A program made the position numbers and the translations under genes. A stretch of DNA of 5,106 bases from Flavobacteriaceae bacterium (GTDB taxonomy: Bacteria; Bacteroidota; Bacteroidia; Flavobacteriales; Flavobacteriaceae): positions 1 to 5,106 of the forward strand of contig CANHBE010000204.1 in assembly GCA_947458575.1 (NCBI GenBank). Direction: 5' to 3'. Below the pieces are notes generated by a model, which saw only the letters and a program-made list of their open reading frames with translations, ran no database searches and had not been told where the DNA came from. Within the stretch, counting starts at the first letter, position 1, and each line of letters starts with the position of its first letter. Of this stretch, positions 1 through 5,106 are shown piece after piece.

Positions 1-159
1 AAAGAAGGACTAATTTTAGAATTTATTCCTTTATACAATATTAACATGCTCGCTATGACGACACATTATCGAAATTTCTTCCAGCGAATTTTTGACGTTA
101 GTTTATCAAGAAAGTTGGCATTTCACACGAAGATTCCTGTTTTGGCTTTTCATTCCTAA
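1..159 (+). CDS. Universal stress protein family, C-terminal end (partial)
   Basis: Frame 1 is open from the window edge to a TAA at 157-159, giving the last 52 residues of a protein that starts outside the window. The tail contains NMLAMTTHYRNFF, then RIFDVSLSRKLAFHT and IPVLAFHS at the very end. This matches the usual end of Bacteroidota universal stress proteins (UspA fold): a 'D/N-x-L-A-M-T-T-H' strand, a short loop where other Usp proteins carry the GxxG(S) nucleotide-binding segment, and a final 'P-V-L' strand. The glycine-rich G-2X-G-9X-G-S/T signature of ATP-binding Usp proteins is not visible here; only the serine in 'VSLSRK' sits where the GS would be. Usp proteins are cytoplasmic and stress-associated. 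The gene converges on dnaN and its stop codon lies in the A-run encoding the dnaN terminator U-tract. The family call rests on 52 residues only. Confidence 0.72.
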   Translation, partial: KEGLILEFIPLYNINMLAMTTHYRNFFQRIFDVSLSRKLAFHTKIPVLAFHS

Positions 160-190
160 AAAAAAAACCGCGACACAAAGAATGTCACGG
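158..190 (-). terminator. Intrinsic terminator of dnaN
   Basis: Read on the minus strand, CCGTGACA (190-183), a 7-nt loop TTCTTTG (182-176) and TGTCGCGG (175-168) form an 8-bp stem including one G-U wobble. Ten consecutive T (167-158) follow directly. It lies 26 nt beyond the dnaN stop codon. On the plus strand the wobble becomes a C-A mismatch and no T-run follows, so it should work for dnaN only and not for the converging usp-like gene. Confidence 0.88.
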
Positions 191-216
191 CTTGGAAATA
201 TAATTGAGTTAATGGG

Positions 217-1335
217 TTAGTTGTTGAGCATGACTGGCATGACGAGCATGGTTACGGTTTCGCCTTCATCTAAACCGTCTGCCGGCGTTAATATTCCCGC
301 TCGATTTGGCAGAGACATTTCGAGAACAATCATATCAGACTGAAGATTGGTCAACATTTCAGAAAGAAATCTTGAATTGAACCCGATTTGCATATCATCA
401 CCTTGATAATCACAAGTCAAACGCTCTTCCGCTTTATTGGAATAATCAATATCTTCAGCTGAGATATTTAGTTCTGCACCTGCAATTTTGAGGCGAATTT
501 GATGTGTTGTCTTATTGGAAAAAATTGCGACACGTCTCACAGAGTTTAAGAACTGCGTTCGGTCTATCAACAATTTATTTGGATTCTCTTTCGGAATAAC
601 CGCTTCATAATTAGGATATTTACCGTCTATTAGTCGACAAGTCAACACATAGTTATCAAACGAAAAAGTAGCGTTTGAATCATTGTACTCAATCTTAATT
701 TCCGAATCGGAGGCACCAAGAATACTTTTCAATATGTTTAGCGGCTTTTTCGGCATAATGAAATCTGCCACTTGCGTCGCCTTGACGTCGGTTCTGGCGT
801 ACTTCACTAATTTGTGAGCGTCGGTAGCCACAAATGTCAAACCTTCCGGTGAAAACTGGAAGAAAACCCCCGACATTACTGGTCTTAAGTCGTCATTTCC
901 GGCGGCAAAAATCGTTTTGCTGATTGCGGTAGCTAATATTTCTGCCGGAACAACAGTGCTTGAAGGATTATCGAGATTTACCGATTTCGGAAATTCTTCT
1001 CCCGGAGCGTAAGCTAAAGCATATTTTCCTGAGTTTGAACTAATTTCGATTGTGTTATTTTCTTCAACGGTAAAGGTGAGCGGTTGCTCCGGAAAAGTTT
1101 TGAGGATTTCCAATAACAACTTAGCCGGCACGGCCACACTTCCTTTACTGGTAGAATCGATTTCTAATGTGGCGGACATTGTTGTTTCAAGGTCAGAAGC
1201 CGAAACAGTCAATGTTTTGCTGTTCAACTCAAACAAGAAATTATCCAATATAGGCAAAGTGTTGTTACTATTGATAACACTTCCCAGAACTTGTAATTGT
1301 TTTAATAAGTAAGAACTCGATACTATAAATTTCAT
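217..1335 (-). CDS. dnaN: DNA polymerase III subunit beta (sliding clamp)
   Basis: This is the ring-shaped processivity clamp that tethers DNA polymerase III and other repair or replication factors to DNA; it acts as a dimer on the nucleoid. The 372 residues fit the family (E. coli 366) and comprise three repeated clamp domains, roughly 1-120, 128-250 and 251-372. Recognisable family blocks are NTLPILDNF (25-33), SASDLE (45-50), DDLRPVMSGV (148-157), VATDAHKL (169-176), IDGKYPNYEAVIP (236-248), MQIGFNSRFL (315-324) and the C-terminal MPVML (366-370). The start at 1335 yields the expected MKF N-terminus and follows a purine-rich AAAAAGAAA leader; no Shine-Dalgarno sequence is seen, as usual in Bacteroidota. 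The gene has its own promoter about 60 nt upstream and a strong terminator. Compared with E. coli, the C-terminal Arg is Met and two Asn follow the last Leu. Identification is secure. Confidence 0.98.
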   Translation of the reverse strand: MKFIVSSSYLLKQLQVLGSVINSNNTLPILDNFLFELNSKTLTVSASDLETTMSATLEIDSTSKGSVAVPAKLLLEILKTFPEQPLTFTVEENNTIEISSNSGKYALAYAPGEEFPKSVNLDNPSSTVVPAEILATAISKTIFAAGNDDLRPVMSGVFFQFSPEGLTFVATDAHKLVKYARTDVKATQVADFIMPKKPLNILKSILGASDSEIKIEYNDSNATFSFDNYVLTCRLIDGKYPNYEAVIPKENPNKLLIDRTQFLNSVRRVAIFSNKTTHQIRLKIAGAELNISAEDIDYSNKAEERLTCDYQGDDMQIGFNSRFLSEMLTNLQSDMIVLEMSLPNRAGILTPADGLDEGETVTMLVMPVMLNN

Positions 1336-1366
1336 TTTCTTTTTCTTTTTTTTATTCGTGTAGGAC

Positions 1367-1380
1367 TTTCGTTATCGAAA
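1367..1380 (-). other. Small hairpin in the dnaN leader
   Basis: A perfect inverted repeat TTTCG-ATAA-CGAAA (minus strand, 1380 to 1367) gives a 5-bp stem with a 4-nt loop. It begins about 8 nt from the inferred transcript start and ends 31 nt before the dnaN ATG, so it would sit near the 5' end of the mRNA. The stem is short and AU-rich; a regulatory or stabilising role is inference only. Confidence 0.35.
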
Positions 1381-1393
1381 AATCCACATCTTA

Positions 1394-1422
1394 CAAATAT
1401 ATCCTAAACTGTCTAATATCAA
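1394..1422 (-). promoter_or_regulatory. Bacteroidota-type promoter of dnaN
   Basis: On the minus strand TTG (1422-1420) is followed after 18 nt by TATATTTG (1401-1394). This is an exact match to the Bacteroidota sigma-ABfr/RpoD consensus TTG-N17-23-TANNTTTG. Transcription should start near 1387-1389, giving a leader of about 53 nt before the dnaN ATG. The element lies in the 107-nt gap between gldG and dnaN, so dnaN can be transcribed independently of the gld operon. There is no terminator-like hairpin with a T-run between gldG and this promoter, so read-through from gldG is also possible. Confidence 0.75.
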
Positions 1423-1442
1423 AAACAAATTTATTAACACTA

Positions 1443-3125
1443 CTAGCCATATTTCCTTTTGCGAAGGAAGGTAAAAAGGAATCCGAAAATAGTCAGAATT
1501 ACAATTGGAAGTCCGACAGTTATCCCTTGAATCATCGTATAATTTTCGAAAACTTTTTCTTTGTCCAAGAGCGGCAAATTGACTTCTTTGTTTCTAATGT
1601 TAATAAGTCCACTGTCATCTAAAAGATAATTGACGCAATTAATCAAGAATTCTTTATTGCCATACAATTTATTGGTCCATTTATCATAGCCAAGTTCCAA
1701 AGGCTGGAAATTTTTATCAAGTTGATTTCGAATGAGATCTCCATCTGAAATAACGATCATTTTGTTGTCTCTGCCTGAAGACATGAATTTCTTTTCTGGA
1801 AAGGGCAGGATTCTGTTCTTGTACACCGAATTAAACTTGCCTTCAAAAAGCACTGCCAATGGTATATTTCCTTTGTTTGCAAATTCGGATTGTTCAGGCC
1901 TTTCAGTTACCATATTCAAATTTACATCAACCGGAGTTCCAACTAATCTTGAATAAGGAGAAGATTGAAGCAATATTGTTTTTTTGATATTGTTATTCAA
2001 AAGTTCGATTCCGTTTGTAAAATCGAATTTTAGGGCATCAACGTTGTTTGCAATCGGATTTCTTGTGCTCGGATACACCAAAGGCGCATAAAACCAAGGA
2101 TATTGCGTATACTGAGTAGCACTTCCTTTTTCGCCAGTAGCCAGAGCAATCGGGCTCGCCATGATGTCTTTCACCAAGTTCGGACCAATTCTAAATCCAT
2201 ATTTAAAAAACAGATCATTTAAATTTAAATCAAATGGAAAGGCTAAAGACGATCCAGCATCATTGTACAAGCTATCCATTTCGATATTGACCGCGTCTAT
2301 GAGCCACAAAGTTTTTCCTCCATTCATTATAAACTGATCCATGACCATTTTTTCTTCGTCGGAAAAACGCTCGGTTGGCTTCGCAATAATAGCAAGGTCA
2401 TATTTCTTGAGGTAGGCTAGACTTTCATTTGGTTTCCGCGCAACCGAGTCTAGAGTAAATGTTCCGATATAGTAGTTTTCGCGCACTTGCTTAATGAAAT
2501 CTGCCATTAAAAGATCGTGCAATTCACCGTTTCCTTTGATGACTGCAACTTTTTTCGCTTTTGCTTTGGTGATCGTATTGAAGGCATTCGAAAATGCATA
2601 TTCGAGGTGTTGTACCGAACTAATCACCTTTTCGGCAGTAGTCGCACCCATTATATTTTTGAGCAATGGCACTTTTGTGCTTTTGCCATTATAAGTCGCT
2701 ATAGCCCAAGGAAAGACAACCTCTTGAGTTTGTTTCCCTCTATCTTCAACTGTCACATTTACTGGAGTCAAACCTCGTTCTAAAAATGACCGCATGATGG
2801 TGTCGCGTTCTTCTTCGTTTTCCAGCGGATTCACAAATTGAAAAACAACATTTCGATTATATGCTTTAAACTCCTCTAATATTTGCTGGGTTTCTGTTTG
2901 TAGTTTTTTGAATTCGCCGGGAAATTGTCCTTGTAGAAACACGTCGATGATTAAAGGCTCTTTCACGTCGTTCAAAATAGCAAGTGAAGTTTCAGAAAGT
3001 GTATAACGTTTATCTTGGGTGAGATCAAACCTTGCAAAGAATTGGCTGCCAACCACATTGACCAATATCAAGATGGTAAAAGTTAACAGCAATGATTTTA
3101 GATTTTTGTTTTTGACTGCTTTCAT
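1443..3125 (-). CDS. gldG: Gliding motility-associated ABC transporter auxiliary/substrate-binding subunit GldG
   Basis: GldG is the membrane-anchored, largely periplasmic component of the GldAFG ABC transporter tied to Flavobacterium gliding motility; its substrate is unknown. The 560 residues show one N-terminal membrane helix (about 11-30), then the family hallmark RFDLTQDKRYTLSETS (32-47), a long soluble domain of the ABC-transporter auxiliary type (about 40-490) with a GNGELHD block near 198-204, a conserved C-terminal part with NCVNYLLDDSGLINIR followed by LLDKEKV (about 495-527), and a second membrane helix (about 534-554) before a basic RKRKYG tail. The topology is therefore inside-out-inside with the body in the periplasm. 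The ATG shares its A with the gldF TAA stop (TAATG), which implies translational coupling. No premature stop or frameshift is seen, and the length agrees with Flavobacterium GldG as I recall it. The related Gtf/NosF-type auxiliary proteins are the main alternative, made unlikely by the gldF partner. Confidence 0.94.
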   Translation of the reverse strand: MKAVKNKNLKSLLLTFTILILVNVVGSQFFARFDLTQDKRYTLSETSLAILNDVKEPLIIDVFLQGQFPGEFKKLQTETQQILEEFKAYNRNVVFQFVNPLENEEERDTIMRSFLERGLTPVNVTVEDRGKQTQEVVFPWAIATYNGKSTKVPLLKNIMGATTAEKVISSVQHLEYAFSNAFNTITKAKAKKVAVIKGNGELHDLLMADFIKQVRENYYIGTFTLDSVARKPNESLAYLKKYDLAIIAKPTERFSDEEKMVMDQFIMNGGKTLWLIDAVNIEMDSLYNDAGSSLAFPFDLNLNDLFFKYGFRIGPNLVKDIMASPIALATGEKGSATQYTQYPWFYAPLVYPSTRNPIANNVDALKFDFTNGIELLNNNIKKTILLQSSPYSRLVGTPVDVNLNMVTERPEQSEFANKGNIPLAVLFEGKFNSVYKNRILPFPEKKFMSSGRDNKMIVISDGDLIRNQLDKNFQPLELGYDKWTNKLYGNKEFLINCVNYLLDDSGLINIRNKEVNLPLLDKEKVFENYTMIQGITVGLPIVILTIFGFLFTFLRKRKYG

Positions 3126-3850
3126 TAGTTTTTCAACGATTTAAGTTTAAAAACAGTCCATGACAAGAATGCAATTGTAATACTCAAAAAGTAAAGAACA
3201 TCTCGAGTATCAATGACGCCGCGACTCATGCTTTTGAAGTGATTATTCATTCCAAATGAAGCAATAACATTTTCCCATTGAGGAAAGTAAGAAGCCAAGC
3301 CATCAAAGGCAAAATATAGGAAGAAGCAGAGGAAAACTGAAAGCAAGAATGCAACAATTTGATTTTCTGACAAAGTCGAGGTAAAGACTCCAATGGCTGC
3401 ATAAGAAAAGATGATAAACAAGAGTCCGAAATACGATCCGATTGTACTTCCTACATCGAGATTTCCTGTAGGTTGTCCATATAAATACAACATTACAACA
3501 TACAATATCGTGGGTACTAGAGCGAGTATAATCAAAATAACGGCAGCGAGGAACTTACCACTGACGATTTGCCAAAGACTAATTGGTTTAGTCAATAGCA
3601 ATTCAATTGTTCCTTGTTTAAATTCATCGGAGAAGCTGCGCATTGTAATGGCGGGAATGAGAAGGAGAAAAATAAGTGGTGCAATGCTGAAAAACGGACT
3701 CAAGTCGGCGAAACCGCTGTTGAGAATATTATAATCGCCTTCAAAAACCCACAGATAGAGACCGGCGATGAGAAGAAATATGGCTATGACCAGATAACCA
3801 ATCGGTGCTCCAAAAAAAGACTTAATTTCTCGAAAAAGTATGGCTTTCAT
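3125..3850 (-). CDS. gldF: Gliding motility-associated ABC transporter permease GldF
   Basis: This is the ABC-2 type inner-membrane permease of the GldAFG transporter, expected to pair with the ATPase GldA and with GldG. The 241-residue protein has six hydrophobic spans at about 16-36, 52-70, 98-122, 138-158, 164-184 and 217-236. The cytoplasmic loop after span 2, SFSDEFKQGTIELLLTKPIS (72-91), is the typical coupling-helix region of ABC-2 permeases (D/E-x-x-x-G-T-x-E-x-L-L-x-x-P), which contacts the ATPase. The N-terminus MKAILFREIKSFFGAPIGYL is characteristic of this family (an amphipathic start followed by membrane entry). It starts 39 nt after the upstream monooxygenase-like gene and overlaps gldG by one base. 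No ATPase gene is adjacent; in F. johnsoniae gldA likewise lies elsewhere. The leader is AT-rich without a Shine-Dalgarno sequence. Confidence 0.94.
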   Translation of the reverse strand: MKAILFREIKSFFGAPIGYLVIAIFLLIAGLYLWVFEGDYNILNSGFADLSPFFSIAPLIFLLLIPAITMRSFSDEFKQGTIELLLTKPISLWQIVSGKFLAAVILIILALVPTILYVVMLYLYGQPTGNLDVGSTIGSYFGLLFIIFSYAAIGVFTSTLSENQIVAFLLSVFLCFFLYFAFDGLASYFPQWENVIASFGMNNHFKSMSRGVIDTRDVLYFLSITIAFLSWTVFKLKSLKN

Positions 3851-3889
3851 TTAAAATGGAATTATTTGTAAAATCTCAAGTTTTCGATA

Positions 3890-4186
3890 TTACTGCAAAC
3901 TTACTAATTTATCGACGCTCCAAGCTTCGGGTTTGGCATTGAATAGACGCTTTGTATATGTCCAAACATCATTAAACAATTCAGACTTTCTATAATTTTC
4001 CAAATCGTCTTCGCTTTCCCAATAACTGTATGTAAAAAATATGCATGGGTCAGTTTTGTCCTGATATAATTCGAGTAAGCAATTTCCTTGAGCGCTACGA
4101 ATCTTGCTTTTCATCAATTCGAAATTCTCGAGAAAGGCTGGAATGTTTTCGTGGCTAAAACTCATTTTCACGATACGTACAAACAT
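3890..4186 (-). CDS. Antibiotic biosynthesis monooxygenase-like (ABM/YgiN type) protein
   Basis: The 98-residue protein fits the ABM family, small dimeric alpha-beta-barrel (ferredoxin-like) proteins that include quinol monooxygenases and heme-degrading enzymes. Visible features are a first strand MFVRIVKMSF (1-10), a helix with AFLENFELMKSKIRSAQGN (17-35), a strand LLELYQDK (37-44), a strand IFFTYSYWES (49-58), and the family-typical helix SEDDLENYRKSELF (58-71), ending in a WSVDKL strand (89-94). The pattern 'strand-W-E-S-x-x-x-L-x-x-Y-x-x-S-x-x-F' is diagnostic. No cofactor is required by several members, so substrate and reaction cannot be read from the sequence. The first ATG is preferred because it keeps the full first strand; Met8 would cut it. 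It lies 17 nt after the SAM-hydrolase-like gene and 39 nt before gldF, so it is probably in the same transcript. Confidence 0.85.
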   Translation of the reverse strand: MFVRIVKMSFSHENIPAFLENFELMKSKIRSAQGNCLLELYQDKTDPCIFFTYSYWESEDDLENYRKSELFNDVWTYTKRLFNAKPEAWSVDKLVSLQ

Positions 4187-4203
4187 AGTGTGATTATTAT
4201 ATT

Positions 4204-5055
4204 TTATGACTTAAAATTGACTGTAATGATATCACGATACCCTAATCCAAGCAAACTTGAGGCACTTCCAACATATTTAGGATTACTCCGAAAAATCGCA
4301 ATTTCCAGAAGACCAGCTTCGTTGAAAATGGCCAATTTATCGCCTTCGTGCGTCTTCAGAGGATAGTTGCTGTTTTTAGAAATATCGGAATATTTTGCCC
4401 AGATATTTTTTATTGGACTTGTTTTTTGTTGACTTTTGGCATGATTCAAGGGAATTTCATAGGGGCGACCTTTTGCTATCTCGAGAAACAACTTCTTGGA
4501 TATATTGGTCACTACATTTCCAAAATGATCAATATAGATGACGTTGCCCTTGATTGAATTTTTGTCTGCTGCCACAATAGGTTGCATTTCGGTTACTTGT
4601 TTCAAGGATTTTATTTCCTTTCCAATCACATTCAATAATCCACCTTTTGCGACATGACAGGCAACTTTGACCAAAACATCCAAATCGGTCGCGTCTGTAG
4701 GCAATCGATCGTGAATCGTAATCGTAACCAACTTTTGCGGAGATTGATGCTGTAATAGCATACTCAATATCCCATTATCTGCACCGACGAAATAGTGGTC
4801 ATTCCATTGCATAGCAATATGCTGATTTTCTTTGTTAAATTCTGAATCAACTCCAATAAGATGAACTGACCCTTTCGGGAAATGTGCATAAGCGGCACCC
4901 AGAACGTAACTTGCTTCAGAGGTATTAAACGGATCGATGTTATGCGAAATATCAATAATCTTGGCTTCGGGGAATTCTGATATTATTTTTCCTTTAAGTG
5001 CACCTACAAAATGATCAGTCAATCCGTAATCTGTCGTAAGTGTAATTATTGACAT
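4204..5055 (-). CDS. SAM hydroxide adenosyltransferase (DUF62/SAM hydrolase) family protein
   Basis: The family hydrolyses S-adenosylmethionine to adenosine and methionine, and is related to fluorinase and SalL chlorinase. The 283 residues cover both family domains. The N-terminal domain (about 1-160) has LTTDYGLTDHFVGALKG (6-22), with Asp9 matching fluorinase Asp16, then IIDISHNIDPFN (33-44), GVDSEF (68-73) and FVGADNGILS (89-98). The C-terminal domain (about 168-283) has VIYIDHFGNVVTNI (172-185) and FNEAGLLEIAI (244-254). Canonical hydrolases use an Asp-Arg-His triad (Asp68, Arg75, His127 in PH0463). By gap-free hand alignment the Asp is Asp70, but the Arg falls on Asn77 and the His of TFHGRD falls on Thr123. 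The fluorinase Ser158 position is Asp124. Activity is therefore uncertain. It is the first complete gene of the apparent minus-strand operon. Family membership is firm; function is not. Confidence 0.9.
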   Translation of the reverse strand: MSIITLTTDYGLTDHFVGALKGKIISEFPEAKIIDISHNIDPFNTSEASYVLGAAYAHFPKGSVHLIGVDSEFNKENQHIAMQWNDHYFVGADNGILSMLLQHQSPQKLVTITIHDRLPTDATDLDVLVKVACHVAKGGLLNVIGKEIKSLKQVTEMQPIVAADKNSIKGNVIYIDHFGNVVTNISKKLFLEIAKGRPYEIPLNHAKSQQKTSPIKNIWAKYSDISKNSNYPLKTHEGDKLAIFNEAGLLEIAIFRSNPKYVGSASSLLGLGYRDIITVNFKS

Positions 5056-5106
5056 AAAATTGTTTATAAATAAAAAGAAAACAGAACTAAAAACTTCCTA
5101 ATTTTG
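5056..5106 (-). other. Upstream leader of the SAM hydrolase-like gene (edge of window)
   Basis: The 51 nt before the ATG are very AT-rich and hold no Shine-Dalgarno sequence. A near-match to the Bacteroidota -7 element, TAGTTCTG (5089-5082; one mismatch to TANNTTTG), is present, but its -33 partner would fall beyond the window, so a promoter cannot be confirmed. No open frame of an upstream gene could be recognised in this short stretch. Confidence 0.25.

Noticed and set aside
1052..1312. 86-residue plus-strand open frame inside dnaN
   Set aside because: Antisense shadow of a secure dnaN gene; no recognisable domain, promoter or start context.
1426..1433. Second -7-like element TAAATTTG on the minus strand, just after the gldG stop
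   Set aside because: It matches TANNTTTG, but there is no TTG at 17-23 nt upstream, and such 8-mers are common in AT-rich DNA. The element at 1394-1401 has a proper partner.
1336..1442. Possible replication origin next to dnaN
   Set aside because: Only one imperfect DnaA-box-like 9-mer is present, with no box cluster, no clear unwinding element and no dnaA gene nearby.
3411..3871. Two plus-strand open frames (107 and 85 residues) opposite gldF
   Set aside because: They overlap each other and a confidently identified gene, and their translations look like reverse-complement noise with basic and Cys-rich stretches and no family features.
4088..4557. Plus-strand open frames opposite the ABM-like and DUF62 genes
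   Set aside because: Both lie antisense to well-supported genes and show no conserved motif; the hydrophobic look is an effect of AT-rich complement sequence.
4764..4955. 63-residue minus-strand open frame within the DUF62 gene in another frame
   Set aside because: The DUF62 frame carries all family motifs through this stretch, so there is no sign of a frameshift or nested gene.
1..5106. Search for defence system, phage, IS, CRISPR or tRNA signals
   Set aside because: No repeat arrays, terminal inverted repeats, transposase or integrase motifs, or cloverleaf-like sequences were found; nearly all DNA is accounted for by core genes.

Overview
The window looks like chromosome of a Flavobacteriaceae member, probably Flavobacterium or a close relative. 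The evidence is: an adjacent gldF/gldG gliding-motility pair of the lengths I recall for Flavobacterium; a dnaN ending in MPVMLNN; a low-to-moderate GC, AT-rich sequence; A/T-rich leaders without Shine-Dalgarno sequences; and a clear Bacteroidota-type promoter (TTG-N18-TANNTTTG) in front of dnaN. I see no mobile element, CRISPR array, tRNA or rRNA, so this reads as core genome rather than an accessory island.

Layout. Positions 1-159 (+) hold the last 52 codons of a gene resembling the end of a Bacteroidota universal stress protein. It converges on dnaN. Between them lies a dnaN terminator at 158-190 (-), whose U-tract is encoded by the A-run overlapping the usp stop codon. dnaN (217-1335, -) is complete and has its own promoter and a short leader with a small hairpin. 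Upstream on the same strand is a tightly packed set transcribed right to left: a SAM hydroxide adenosyltransferase (DUF62) homologue (4204-5055), then after 17 nt an antibiotic-biosynthesis-monooxygenase-like small protein (3890-4186), then after 39 nt gldF (3125-3850), then gldG (1443-3125). gldF and gldG overlap by one base (TAATG). Positions 5056-5106 are upstream leader DNA.

How the genes fit together. GldF and GldG are the membrane permease and the membrane-anchored auxiliary subunit of the GldAFG ABC transporter linked to gliding motility. The ATPase gene gldA is not in this window, so it must be encoded elsewhere if present. The SAM hydrolase-like and monooxygenase-like genes have no known role in gliding; their shared direction and short gaps suggest co-transcription only. 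dnaN (the DNA polymerase III sliding clamp) can be expressed independently, although no terminator is visible between gldG and dnaN, so read-through is possible.

No clearly novel system is present. The observation most worth checking is in the DUF62 protein: hand alignment suggests that two of the three catalytic residues of the canonical SAM hydrolase (Arg and His) are replaced by Asn77 and Thr123, while the Asp is kept. Further points are the dnaN promoter architecture, the 5'-terminal leader hairpin and the lineage-variant partner-binding cleft of DnaN.
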